A stretch of 64,000 nucleotides of DNA, taken from assembly GCF_015680705.1 (NCBI RefSeq), contig NZ_JADNYP010000003.1:248001-312000 (forward strand), read 5' to 3'. Below the pieces are notes generated by a model. It saw only the letters and a list, made by a program, of their open reading frames with translations, searched no databases and had not been told where the DNA came from. The translations under genes and the position numbers were made by a program. Origin of the DNA: Pseudomonas fulva (lineage in GTDB: Bacteria; Pseudomonadota; Gammaproteobacteria; Pseudomonadales; Pseudomonadaceae). Shown here piece by piece: positions 27,549 through 36,359 of the stretch (positions are counted from its first letter, which is position 1; each line of letters opens with the position of its first letter).

Positions 27549-28493
27549 ATGGACTTCAAAGACTACTACAAGATACTTGGCGTCGAGCCCACGGCCGATG
27601 ACAAGGCGATCAAGGCGGCCTACCGCAAGCTGGCGCGCAAGTATCATCCCGACGTCAGCAAGGAACGCGACGCCGAGGACAGGTTCAAGGAGGCCAACGA
27701 GGCCTATGAGGTGCTCGGCAGCCCGGAGAAGCGCGCCGAGTACGACGAGATCCGCAAGTACGGCGGCCAGCATGGCCGGCCGTTCCAGGCGCCCCCAGGC
27801 TGGGAAGGGCGTGGCGGCGGCGGTTTCGAGAACGGCGATTTCTCGGATTTCTTCAGCTCGATCTTCGGCGCCCGTGGCGGCAGCCCCTTCGGTCGTGCTC
27901 AGCAACGTAGCGCGGGCAGGCGAGGGCAGGACGTGGAACTGGAACTGGCGATCTTCCTCGAGGAAACCCTGAGCAAGGAGTCCAAGCAGGTCAGCTTCCA
28001 GGTGCCGCAGTTCGACGCCAATGGCCAGCGCAGCGGGTTCACCACCAGGACGCTGAACGTCAGGATTCCTGCCGGCGTGACCGACGGCGAACGCATCCGC
28101 CTCAAGGGGCAGGGGGCGCCCGGTATCGGTGGAGGTGCCAATGGCGACCTGTTCATGACCATCCGCATGGCGCCGCATCCCTTGTTCGATGTCGAGGGCC
28201 ACGACCTGATCATCACCGTGCCCCTGGCTCCTTGGGAGGCGGCGCTGGGCACCAAGGTGGCGGTGCCGACGTTGACCGGCCGGATCAACCTGACCATTCG
28301 CCCCGACAGCCAGAGCGGCCAGCGCTTGCGCATCAAGGGCATGGGGCTGGCGAACAAGCAGGGCGAGCGCGGCGATCTGTATGCGCAGCTCAAGGTGGTG
28401 ATGCCAAGCCATTCCGACGCCAGTACCCGGGAACTGTGGAGCAAGCTTGCCGAGAAGGCCGCGTTCAATCCGAGGACTCAATGGAGTAGTTGA
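27549..28493 (+). CDS. cbpA: Curved DNA-binding protein CbpA (class B J-domain protein)
   Basis: DnaJ-like co-chaperone that also binds curved DNA in the nucleoid, 314 residues. The J-domain spans about residues 4-68 with the HPD motif in K-Y-H-P-D-V. The Gly/Phe-rich linker (about 77-120) has runs such as G-R-G-G-G-G-F. No zinc-finger Cys repeats are present, followed by two C-terminal beta domains with R-I-P-A-G-V-x-D-G. It is immediately followed by cbpM, its known modulator. Confidence 0.95.
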   Translation: MDFKDYYKILGVEPTADDKAIKAAYRKLARKYHPDVSKERDAEDRFKEANEAYEVLGSPEKRAEYDEIRKYGGQHGRPFQAPPGWEGRGGGGFENGDFSDFFSSIFGARGGSPFGRAQQRSAGRRGQDVELELAIFLEETLSKESKQVSFQVPQFDANGQRSGFTTRTLNVRIPAGVTDGERIRLKGQGAPGIGGGANGDLFMTIRMAPHPLFDVEGHDLIITVPLAPWEAALGTKVAVPTLTGRINLTIRPDSQSGQRLRIKGMGLANKQGERGDLYAQLKVVMPSHSDASTRELWSKLAEKAAFNPRTQWSS

Positions 28494-28495
28494 TC

Positions 28496-28801
28496 ATGAG
28501 CAGCACCCTGATCGTTCAGCTGGACATGCGAACCCTTTGCCAGGAGGCAGACCTCACGGCCGATTGCGTGATCGAGATCGTCGAACACGGCATCGTCGAA
28601 CCGTCGGGACGAACGCCCGACGAATGGTTGTTCGACGATCAGGCGCCGCTTCTGGCCAGGCGCGCGGCCAAGTTGCGCCAGGAACTGGAACTGGAGTGGG
28701 AGGGTGTGGCCCTGGCGATGGAGCTGCTGCAGGAAGTACGGCAACTGCGCAGCGAGAACGTCATGCTGCGCCAGCGCCTGGGACGGTTTATCCAGGCATG
28801 A
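28496..28801 (+). CDS. cbpM: CbpA modulator CbpM
   Basis: A 101-residue MerR-like helical protein. In E. coli CbpM binds the J-domain of CbpA and inhibits both its co-chaperone and DNA-binding activities. The first half has the helical D-E-W-L-F-D-D segment, and the second half forms a coiled-coil-like stretch rich in Leu/Glu/Arg (about 60-95). The ATG lies 3 bp after the cbpA stop, so it is surely co-translated. Confidence 0.92.
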   Translation: MSSTLIVQLDMRTLCQEADLTADCVIEIVEHGIVEPSGRTPDEWLFDDQAPLLARRAAKLRQELELEWEGVALAMELLQEVRQLRSENVMLRQRLGRFIQA

Positions 28802-29068
28802 CCAGAGCGTGCAGGCAGGACGCGGGTGCAGCCTAGCCATCACGACCAATCCGACGCAACGGCTGCATACAGCCGTGCCAGCGAGGTGAAAGCGGTGGTC
28901 GCCTGGCAGATCCTGGCCCGTGTTGCGGGCCATTGCGGTCGGTACGGCGTCCCGGCCGCGATGGGCTGAGCAGCAGCCTCAGGATCTGCAGATGAGCACT
29001 GCTGCCGGCTGTACCTGGCACGGGCAGGAATGTTCTGGCCGGCAGCGACCCAAGGCCGCTGCGGCCGC

Positions 29069-29584
29069 TCACATTGGCACGGCTCCCGGCGTCAATACCA
29101 GCTGCATGAACGTCAGGTCCAGCCAGCGCCCGAACTTCACCCCGACCTGTGGCATCTGCCCGGTCACCTCGAACCCCAGTCTTTCATGCAGCCGTATCGA
29201 GGCCGCATTGCCGCGTTCGATGGCAGCCACCATCACATGCTTGCCACGACCCCGCGCCCGCTCGATCAAGGCTTGCATCAACGCGAACCCCAAGCCCCTG
29301 CCTCGCTGGTCGTCGCGCACGTACAGCGAATGTTCGACGCTGTAGCGGAACCCTTCGAACGGTCGCCAGTCGCCGAACGAGGCATAGCCCAGCACGCCGC
29401 TGTCGTCGACCGCCACCAGGATCGGATAGCCGTGCGCCGCCCGGGCTTCGAACCAGGCCTGGCGGTTGGCCAGGTCGACCGGGGTCTCGTTCCAGATCGC
29501 CGTGGTGTTGCGTACGGCGTCGTTGTAGATCGCCAGGATGCCGGGCACATCCTCGGCCAAGGCATCACGAATCTGGTAGCGCAT
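29069..29584 (-). CDS. mddA: GNAT acetyltransferase, methionine sulfone/phosphinothricin type
   Basis: A 171-residue N-acetyltransferase matching P. aeruginosa MddA (PA4866), which acetylates methionine sulfone and methionine sulfoximine and confers tolerance to the latter. The N-terminal I-R-D-A-L-A-E-D-V-P-G-I-L-A-I-Y-N segment is typical. The acetyl-CoA loop R-G-R-G-L-G is at about 94-99, followed by G-N-A-A-S-I-R-L-H-E-R-L-G-F. The neighbouring amino-acid permease is on the same strand. Confidence 0.9.
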   Translation of the reverse strand: MRYQIRDALAEDVPGILAIYNDAVRNTTAIWNETPVDLANRQAWFEARAAHGYPILVAVDDSGVLGYASFGDWRPFEGFRYSVEHSLYVRDDQRGRGLGFALMQALIERARGRGKHVMVAAIERGNAASIRLHERLGFEVTGQMPQVGVKFGRWLDLTFMQLVLTPGAVPM

Positions 29585-29653
29585 GACAGAACCTCGCGAG
29601 TTCGATGAGCGTATCGGCGTCAGGCAGGGCCAGGCGTGGCTGGCCCTGTCCGG

Positions 29654-31066
29654 TCATTGCGGCACTGCCCGCCGGCTGATGCGCCTGGCTCGCACGAAGC
29701 GATAGGTGATGGCCAGGATCAGGAACCACAGCGGCGTGACGATCAGTGCCTTGCGTGTATCGTCCTCGAGGCTCAGCAATACCAGGATGAAGGCGAAGAA
29801 GGCCAGGCAGACATGGCACATGAAACGCCCGCCAGGCATCTTGTAGGTCGAGGCCTGGTGCAAGGCGCCGCGCTGCTTGCGGTATCTGAGGTACGACAGC
29901 AGGATCAGCGACCAGACGAACATGAACAGGATCGCCGACACGGTCGTCACCAGGGTGAAGGCCTCGACCAGGTTGGGAATCACATAGATCAGCGCGGCCC
30001 CGAGCAGCAGGCAGGTGCAGGAGAAATACAGCCCGTTGGCCGGTACGCTGCGGCGCGAGAGCTTCTCGAAGGCTTTCGGCGCGTCGCCTTCCTGGGCCAG
30101 TCCGTAGAGCATGCGGCTGGTCGAGAAGACCCCGCTGTTGGCCGAGGAGGCGGCCGAAGTGAGCACGACGAAATTGATCAGGCTGGCCGCGGCGGGCAGC
30201 CCGGCAAGGACGAACAGCTCGACGAACGGGCTCTTGCCAGGCACCACGTCGCGCCATGGCGTGACGGCCATGATCGCCACCAGGGCCAGCACGTAGAACA
30301 CGATGATCCGCACCGGGATCGAGTTGATCGCGCGTGGCAGGGTGCGCATGGGATCCTTGGCTTCGGCGGCGGTGGTGCCTACCAGTTCGATCCCGACGAA
30401 GGCGAACACGGCGATCTGGAAACCGGCGAAGAAACCCATCAGGCCATGCGGGAACATGCCGGCGTCGTTCCACAGGTTGGCCAGGCTCGCGATTCGCCCG
30501 TTCGGCGACTCGAAGCCGATGAGCACCATGTACAGGCCGGTGGCGACCAGCCCGAGAATGGCGATGATCTTGATCAGCGCGAACCAGAACTCGATCTCGC
30601 CGAACATCTTCACGGTGATCAGGTTCAGCGACAGCAGCACGCCGACGCAGGCCAGCGCGGGCAGCCACTGGGGCAGCTCGGGAAACCAGAACTGGGTATA
30701 GGCGGCGATGGCGATCACATCGGCGATCCCGGTGATCACCCAGCAGAACCAATAGGTCCAGCCGGTGAAGTAACCGGCCCAGGGGCCAAGCAGGTCGGCG
30801 GAGAAGTCGATGAACGACTTGTAGTTCAGGTTCGACAGCAGCAGTTCGCCCATCGCGCGCATGACGAAGAACAGCATGAAGCCGATGATCATGTAGACGA
30901 AGATGATCGATGGGCCGGCCAGGCTGATGGTCTTGCCCGAGCCCATGAACAGGCCTGTGCCGATCGCGCCACCGATGGCGATCAGCTGGATGTGGCGGTT
31001 GGTCAGGTTGCGTTGCAGGTGCTGGTCGTCAGCTGGGCTGGAGGAAGTCCTGGTCATTGGCTGCAT
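29654..31066 (-). CDS. cycA: Amino acid permease (D-serine/D-alanine/glycine type)
   Basis: A 470-residue APC-superfamily symporter with about twelve membrane helices. The substrate-binding first helix I-G-G-A-I-G-T-G-L-F is at about 31-40 and the family G-x-E-L-V-G-T-T-A-A-E-A region is near 30350-30390. Best family fit is CycA, but closely related AnsP/ProY carriers cannot be excluded. An alternative ATG lies three codons downstream at 31057. Monocistronic or followed by mddA. Confidence 0.82.
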   Translation of the reverse strand: MQPMTRTSSSPADDQHLQRNLTNRHIQLIAIGGAIGTGLFMGSGKTISLAGPSIIFVYMIIGFMLFFVMRAMGELLLSNLNYKSFIDFSADLLGPWAGYFTGWTYWFCWVITGIADVIAIAAYTQFWFPELPQWLPALACVGVLLSLNLITVKMFGEIEFWFALIKIIAILGLVATGLYMVLIGFESPNGRIASLANLWNDAGMFPHGLMGFFAGFQIAVFAFVGIELVGTTAAEAKDPMRTLPRAINSIPVRIIVFYVLALVAIMAVTPWRDVVPGKSPFVELFVLAGLPAAASLINFVVLTSAASSANSGVFSTSRMLYGLAQEGDAPKAFEKLSRRSVPANGLYFSCTCLLLGAALIYVIPNLVEAFTLVTTVSAILFMFVWSLILLSYLRYRKQRGALHQASTYKMPGGRFMCHVCLAFFAFILVLLSLEDDTRKALIVTPLWFLILAITYRFVRARRISRRAVPQ

Positions 31067-31154
31067 TCCATGGAGGGTCAGTCTTGTTGTGCGAGAAAGC
31101 CGTACAGGCTAACACGAGCGTACCAATTCGGGGCGTGACAGATCGACTCGACTT

Positions 31155-31175
31155 TTGCCGGGCAATGCCCGGCAA
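31155..31175. repeat. 21-bp near-perfect palindrome
   Basis: TTGCCGGGCA-A-TGCCCGGCAA is a complete dyad in the 258-bp gap between the permease and the PepSY gene. No T-run follows on the minus strand, so a protein-binding site or structural element is as likely as a terminator. Confidence 0.6.
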
Positions 31176-31324
31176 GCCTGCGGCAGGGCAGGCTCGAGCG
31201 CATCGGCCCGAAGGGTTTCCGCGAGTCCCAGACGGCTCCGAAGACCCCAGGCGGATCCCGAAAAGCCTTGCGCGGCAGCCTGCTCGTCGCCGCCCGGGCC
31301 GGGACGGCCGCGAACAGCCCAGGC

Positions 31325-32689
31325 TCAAGCCTCGATCGCTACCTTGCGTCGTACCCACAGGCTGTCGACCACCCACATCACCAGCATCGACGCACCTACC
31401 AGCGGGAAGGCCAGGCCAAGCGCAAGCATCACCGCCGTGGCGGTCTTCCAGCGTGGCAAGTCATGCCGCAAAGGAGGAACGCCCAGGCCGCCGACAGGGC
31501 GGCGTTTCCACCACATCACCAGGCCACTGGTGGCGCCCAGCAGGATCATCAGGCATACCAGCAATACCGCGATCTGGTTGAGCGGCCCGAACATCTTGCC
31601 TTCGTGCAGCATAACGCCCAGTTCGGTGGCACGCGCGACCGCGCCGTAGTCGCGCCAGCGGACATCGGCCAGGACCTTGCCGGTGTACTGGTCGACGTGC
31701 AAGGTGGCATCGTTGCGCGGATCATCGGCGAATACGGCGATGGTGAACACGCCTTCTGCGGTGGTCGGCAGGGTGATGCTGTAGCCCGGCTCGACGCCAC
31801 TGGCCGTGGCGATGTCCTGCACCTGCTGCAGGCTCACCTGCGGGGCTGCCGGGGCGCTGGACATCATGTGCTGCCCCATGTGTTCGGCATGCGCGCCCGA
31901 CTGCGGCAGCGGCGTGTTCTCCATGGCCCAGGGCACGGTCTGGCGATGGGCATGATTGAGCTCGCGGGCCTGTTGATCCGAGGCCGGTACGGCGTTCCAC
32001 ATGGCTGTCGGGAAGCGATTCCACAGGTCGGCGTACTGCTTGCCCCAGAGGCCGGTCCAGGTCATTCCGCTGAGCAGCATCAGCAGTAGCAGGCCGGCCC
32101 CCCAGAAGCCACTCACTGCATGCAGGTCACGCCACAGCAGCCTGCCGCGCGCCGACAGGCGCGGCCAGAGGACGCCGCCACGCCCGCGCCCACGCGGCCA
32201 CCACAGGTACAGGCCCGACACCACCAGCACGATGCCCCAGCCCGCGGCCAGCTCCACCAGGCGGTCACCGACGGTCCCGACCATCAGCTCGCCATGCAAG
32301 GCGCGGGCGATGGCTTGCAGGTTGTACTGACTGTCCTGTTCGCCAAGCAGTTTGCCGCTGTACGGGTCGACGAACACGTTCAGCTCGCGCCCATGGTCAT
32401 GTACCACGAACTGCGCGCTGCGCCCGGCATCGATGGCAGGCAGGTACTGCCCTATGTGCCCTTGCGGATATGCCTGGTGCACATTGGCCATCAGGGTATC
32501 GGCCTCCAGCCGGTGGTGGCCGGCCTCGACTACCATCAGGTCGCGATACAACAGCGGGTCGAGCTGTGGCTTGAACAAATAGATGATCCCGGTGATGGCC
32601 AGCAGGATCATGAAGGGCGCGACGAACAGCCCGGCATAGAAATGCCAGCGCCACGCCAGGTTGTAGAAGGAAATCCGTGAACCGTTCAT
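31325..32689 (-). CDS. PepSY-associated TM protein (metal-regulated membrane reductase family)
   Basis: A 454-residue inner-membrane protein with the PepSY_TM arrangement: one helix near the N-terminus (about 10-35), a large external loop, helices near 140-165 and 195-215, a second PepSY-like loop, and helices near 385-410 and 425-450. Relatives such as PiuB are co-expressed with TonB receptors and thought to reduce or handle incoming metal. It lies 55 bp downstream of oprC on the same strand, so a role in copper uptake is likely. Confidence 0.88.
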   Translation of the reverse strand: MNGSRISFYNLAWRWHFYAGLFVAPFMILLAITGIIYLFKPQLDPLLYRDLMVVEAGHHRLEADTLMANVHQAYPQGHIGQYLPAIDAGRSAQFVVHDHGRELNVFVDPYSGKLLGEQDSQYNLQAIARALHGELMVGTVGDRLVELAAGWGIVLVVSGLYLWWPRGRGRGGVLWPRLSARGRLLWRDLHAVSGFWGAGLLLLMLLSGMTWTGLWGKQYADLWNRFPTAMWNAVPASDQQARELNHAHRQTVPWAMENTPLPQSGAHAEHMGQHMMSSAPAAPQVSLQQVQDIATASGVEPGYSITLPTTAEGVFTIAVFADDPRNDATLHVDQYTGKVLADVRWRDYGAVARATELGVMLHEGKMFGPLNQIAVLLVCLMILLGATSGLVMWWKRRPVGGLGVPPLRHDLPRWKTATAVMLALGLAFPLVGASMLVMWVVDSLWVRRKVAIEA

Positions 32690-32744
32690 GGAACGCTCCG
32701 ATAGTGGCCAGGAGGCGCGGCCAAGGGCCGCGCCTGATGCGGGT

Positions 32745-34814
32745 TCAGAAACTCAGGTCGACTTTGGTCCAGAAGGTTCGCCCGGGCTCGTCGACGGGCC
32801 TGGGATCGTTGGCCGGATAGCCGAACCCGGCATTGCCAGCCAGGTTCAGGTGCTCGGCGTAGGTCTTGTCGAACAGGTTGTCCACACCGGCGCTGAGCTT
32901 GAGCTGTTTGTTGACCTTGTAGGCGCCATTGAGCGAGAAGACTCCGAAGCCGGCGCTGTCCTGGTAATCCTTGCCGACCACGTTGCCCTGGTTCTCGGCG
33001 ACGCGATGCTGCGCCGCCACCAGCCGCCACAATGCGCCGGCGCTCCAGGCATCCTGGCTGTAGGTCAGGCCAAGGCGCGTTTCCAGTGGCGGCATCTGCG
33101 GCAGCGCCCTGCCGTCACTGCTGTTCTTGCCCCAGGCGTAGGCCAGGGTCGCGTCGGCTTTCCAATTGTCCGACAGCTTGTAACCTGCGCCGAACTCGCC
33201 GCCCATGACCCTTGCATCGATGTTCCGTGCCTGCGAGCTGCTCATGCCCATCATGCTGGTGCGGTAGTCGAACAGGATGAAGTCGCGTACCTGACCGGCA
33301 TAGGCGGACGCCCAAGCATCCAGGCGCTCGCCACGGTACTGCACGCCCAGGTCGAGCTGAGTGGTCTTTTCCGGCTTGATGCCGTCGAAGGCATTGCGCG
33401 AGCCGGCAGGCCCCTGGCTGGGCGAGAACAGTTCCCAGTAGTCAGGAAAACGCTGGGCATGGCCGATACCGAGGTAGGCCGTGGCCGGCAGCGAAGCGAG
33501 GTCGTGCTCCAGGCGCACGAAGCCGCTGGGCAAGCTGTCGGCGCGGGTGTCACCGCCGGTGGCGCTGGCCTGGCGAAAATCCCGGGCCGAAGCGCGATCC
33601 AGGCGCAGGCCACTGACCAGGCGGTCTTCGCTCGTGGCGTACCAGGTCAGTTCGGCGAAGGCACCGTAGTCATGGAAATCGGCATCCTTGGTCCAGGGCT
33701 GGCCTCGGTGCGCGTCGATGCCCATGCCACCACGCTTGCGGTGCTCGTTGGTCTGCGCGTCGAGGCCGCCGATCAGCTGCAGGTCGGCCCAGCGCCAGGT
33801 GGCCTTGACACGCGCGCCCAAGGAGCGGCGATCGACATTGCTGACCATCGGCATGCCCATCATGCCGCTGCCGGAGGGGCGACGCAGGCTGTAGTTGTCC
33901 ATCACATGATCAGCATAGTTGTACCAGGCTTGCGCCTCGATCTTGTCCAGCACATCGCCGAGGCCGGACTTCTCGAAGCGCAGCCCCAGGCTCTCGCGCT
34001 TGAACTGCGAACCGTCCATGCCGCGCCCGGCATAGCGTGCCTCGCCATCGCCGCGTCCGGCGGTCAGCTCCAGCAGGGTTTCGGCGTCCGGGGTCCAGCC
34101 AAGGGTGACGTCACCGTTCCACTTGTCCCAGCGCGAAGGCACATCGTCGCCACGGCCATTGCGGTAGTCATCGGCGCGCGACTGGTTGCCGACGAAACGT
34201 GCATAGGCCTGGCTGTTGCCAGCCGCGACATCGAGCAGCTTGTCCAGGCGACCGTTGGAGCCGACCAGCAGGCTGGCATCGATGCGGCTGCCGAGTTCGC
34301 CGAAGACCTCCGGCTCACGTTCGAACAGCACGGTGCCGGCCGAGCCGCCCGGTCCCCAGATGACGCTTTGCGGACCCTTGATGACGGTCAGTCGGTCATA
34401 GGTTTCCGGCGATATGTAGGACGTGGGGGCGTCCATGCGGTTGGGACAGGCGCCGAGCATCAGGCCGCCATTGGTGAGTATGTTCAGGCGCGAGCCGAAC
34501 ATGCCGCGCAGGACCGGGTCGCCATTAGTGCCGCCCGAGCGGATCGCCGAGAAGCCTGGGATGGTCTTGAGGTAGTCGGCACCGTCGCTGGCCGGTACCG
34601 GCTGGCGAGGGTCCTTGGGGTTGGTGGTCACCGTCAGCGGCGAGCTGGGTGGCAGCGCGGTGATCACGGTTGGGCGCAGTTCTTCGAGGTCGCTTGGGCG
34701 GTGCTGCTCTCCAGCATCGGCCGCCACGGCGGCGAGCGGGGCCAGCAGCGAGCCACAAAGCAAGGCAAGGGTCCCGCGCAGGGATGGAGCAGGCAGACAG
34801 GTGTAGCCGGACAT
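32745..34814 (-). CDS. oprC: TonB-dependent copper receptor OprC
   Basis: A 689-residue outer-membrane receptor with signal peptide (about 1-32, ending A-V-A-A), plug domain (about 48-170) and 22-strand barrel ending in V-D-L-S-F. The copper site known from P. aeruginosa OprC is conserved as C-x3-M (Cys123, Met127) and H-x-M (His303, Met305), numbered from the ATG at 34814. That makes copper a well-supported ligand. Third from last in a minus-strand cluster with two DUF2946 genes and a PCu(A)C chaperone. Confidence 0.95.
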   Translation of the reverse strand: MSGYTCLPAPSLRGTLALLCGSLLAPLAAVAADAGEQHRPSDLEELRPTVITALPPSSPLTVTTNPKDPRQPVPASDGADYLKTIPGFSAIRSGGTNGDPVLRGMFGSRLNILTNGGLMLGACPNRMDAPTSYISPETYDRLTVIKGPQSVIWGPGGSAGTVLFEREPEVFGELGSRIDASLLVGSNGRLDKLLDVAAGNSQAYARFVGNQSRADDYRNGRGDDVPSRWDKWNGDVTLGWTPDAETLLELTAGRGDGEARYAGRGMDGSQFKRESLGLRFEKSGLGDVLDKIEAQAWYNYADHVMDNYSLRRPSGSGMMGMPMVSNVDRRSLGARVKATWRWADLQLIGGLDAQTNEHRKRGGMGIDAHRGQPWTKDADFHDYGAFAELTWYATSEDRLVSGLRLDRASARDFRQASATGGDTRADSLPSGFVRLEHDLASLPATAYLGIGHAQRFPDYWELFSPSQGPAGSRNAFDGIKPEKTTQLDLGVQYRGERLDAWASAYAGQVRDFILFDYRTSMMGMSSSQARNIDARVMGGEFGAGYKLSDNWKADATLAYAWGKNSSDGRALPQMPPLETRLGLTYSQDAWSAGALWRLVAAQHRVAENQGNVVGKDYQDSAGFGVFSLNGAYKVNKQLKLSAGVDNLFDKTYAEHLNLAGNAGFGYPANDPRPVDEPGRTFWTKVDLSF

Positions 34815-34874
34815 AATCATTCCAATCGATCGGTCATGAGGGAGCCGGCCCTTGCAGGGCAGGCAGGAAGGCGC

Positions 34875-35300
34875 TCAGGTGCTGATCGAATGGGGTGGGG
34901 CGCGGCTGCGGGCTCCAGGGAACACGGCCTGCCTGGCATGACCCTGCAAGGTCGCGATGGCTGGGCAGGCTGGGCATGGTACGGCGTTGGTGCCGAGCGG
35001 GCTGAGGCTTTGCGGCAAGGCCGGGCAGTTGAACAGCAAACTGCAGTAACCGCACTTTTCCCACAGCACGTGCAACTGGCCATCGTGCGAGCGGCCGTGA
35101 TGATTGGACGCCTCGGCATGGTGCGCGGCCGGCATGGCCATGAGCATGTCCATGCCGGCGTGATGATTCATCGGCATCGACTGGGAAACCAGCGGACCGA
35201 TGAACAGCATCCACATGGCGAACAGGCTCAGCCAGCCACCACCGGAACGCTTGCGTTCAGGGCGAGCAGGGCGGGCGAAGCGACTGCGTGGCAGGCTCAT
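34875..35300 (-). CDS. DUF2946 family protein, His/Met/Cys-rich
   Basis: A 141-residue protein with one N-terminal hydrophobic segment (about 22-45) and a metal-ligand-rich middle: M-P-M-N-H-H-A-G-M-D-M at about 42-52, further His, then C-G-Y-C near 83-86 and C-P-A-C. DUF2946 proteins are recurrent neighbours of copper and cobalt genes, with no proven function. The position between oprC and the PCu(A)C chaperone suggests copper handling in the periplasm. The start at 35300 is chosen because the longer frame would overlap the chaperone gene. Confidence 0.85.
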   Translation of the reverse strand: MSLPRSRFARPARPERKRSGGGWLSLFAMWMLFIGPLVSQSMPMNHHAGMDMLMAMPAAHHAEASNHHGRSHDGQLHVLWEKCGYCSLLFNCPALPQSLSPLGTNAVPCPACPAIATLQGHARQAVFPGARSRAPPHSIST

Positions 35301-35319
35301 GGCCAGTATCGTCCGGGAC

Positions 35320-35802
35320 TCAGTGCGTGTGGACCTGGCCGTTCTGGCCAACAGGCGGCTGCTTCTGGACCAGGACCTGAACGGTGATGTCGCCGGCCTT
35401 TTCGAAATGCAGTGTCAACGGGAAGCGCTTGCCGTCGCCCAGCTGGCTGCGATCCGCTGGCTGCATGAGCATCACATGGTAGGCGCCGGGTGCGAAGACC
35501 AGGTCCTGGCCGGCCCGGACCGGCACGCTCGCCACCTGCTGCATCTTCAGCGTGCCGCTGGCGTCCTGCACATGGGCATGTAGCTGTGCATCGCTGCTGA
35601 TCGGACTGTCGACACCGAGCAGACGGTCGTCCTGCTTGCCATTGTTGTGCACGACGAAATAGGCGGCGACATTGGGCGCGCTCGGGGGCAGTTCCAGGGA
35701 CCACGGATGGGCGATGTGCAGTTCGCCCTGGGTATATTCATGAGCACTGGCAAAGGCGCTGGGCAGCAGCAGGGCGGCCAGTATGGCCAGGTACTTGAGC
35801 AT
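35320..35802 (-). CDS. Periplasmic copper chaperone PCu(A)C
   Basis: A 160-residue secreted copper chaperone of the family that delivers Cu(I) to cytochrome oxidase or other cuproproteins. A signal peptide spans about 1-20 (ending A-S-A). The family copper site is present: Met87, then His109-x-Met111 in the exact X21/H-x-M spacing, with His77 nine residues before Met87 instead of the usual ten. A His-containing tail ends the protein. The ATG at 35802 gives a clean signal peptide. Confidence 0.93.
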   Translation of the reverse strand: MLKYLAILAALLLPSAFASAHEYTQGELHIAHPWSLELPPSAPNVAAYFVVHNNGKQDDRLLGVDSPISSDAQLHAHVQDASGTLKMQQVASVPVRAGQDLVFAPGAYHVMLMQPADRSQLGDGKRFPLTLHFEKAGDITVQVLVQKQPPVGQNGQVHTH

Positions 35803-35849
35803 GGGGGGTTCTCCAGTCGATCGAGGTTCACGGCACGTGTCGAGTGAAC

Positions 35850-36239
35850 TCAGACCAGAGGAGACGCCCTGGGATTGAGTGCCGGCCAGAGCTGGCGCGG
35901 TGTGGGCTGGCTGGCAAGGAGTGGCGGAGCATGCACCTGCGAGTGCGAAGGCGGGCCACGCACCTGGGCTGGCTGGCTGGAAAGGGCCAGCGCTGGCGGG
36001 CCGCCGAGGCAGCACCAGCAGTGCTGCACCTGGGCATGCTCGTCATGCTGCTGACTTAGGTCGATCTTGGCCAGGGCCTGGAGATCGGCCTTGGCCTTGC
36101 CCGTCGTGCTGGAACAGAAGGCCCCCCACAGCAGCTGCTGCGTCGGGCTTTTCGGCGCGGCGCAAGATAGCGGCATGGCCAGCAGGTTGAACAGCACCGC
36201 GAGGCAGGCTATCCAGGCAATGTGCCGACGTGAGGGCAT
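35850..36239 (-). CDS. DUF2946 family protein
   Basis: A 129-residue protein with an N-terminal hydrophobic signal or anchor (about 8-27, ending L-S-C-A-A) and a H-C-W-C-C motif near residues 73-77, next to Gln/His-rich stretches. It is a second, divergent DUF2946 member and the first gene of the copper cluster. The C-x-C-C arrangement suggests metal or heme contact, which is inference only. No CueR-type promoter was recognisable upstream. Confidence 0.78.
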   Translation of the reverse strand: MPSRRHIAWIACLAVLFNLLAMPLSCAAPKSPTQQLLWGAFCSSTTGKAKADLQALAKIDLSQQHDEHAQVQHCWCCLGGPPALALSSQPAQVRGPPSHSQVHAPPLLASQPTPRQLWPALNPRASPLV

Positions 36240-36289
36240 GGAGAGATCCGGTCAGGAATCAGGCGGCTATTGTAAGCCCGAGTATAGGT

Positions 36290-36323
36290 AAAAAGCCGAG
36301 GGTGCGGTGAACTGCCGCACCCG
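36290..36323 (-). terminator. Intrinsic terminator of the qmcA operon
   Basis: GGTGCGG (36302-36308) pairs with CCGCACC (36316-36322) around a 7-nt loop. On the minus strand, CTCGGC and then TTTTT follow, ending the nfeD-qmcA transcript about 40 bp after the qmcA stop. Confidence 0.75.
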
Positions 36324-36359
36324 GGTGTTGCGTGCCGCTCGAGGGCAAGCACGTTGGCC

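Noticed and set aside
28802..29068. Possible small gene between convergent cbpM and mddA.
   Set aside because: Short frames exist, but none has a ribosome binding site or protein-like sequence.
32688..35387. An 899-codon frame on the plus strand across oprC.
   Set aside because: It is the shadow of oprC and its neighbour, whose family motifs, signal peptides and copper ligands are firm.
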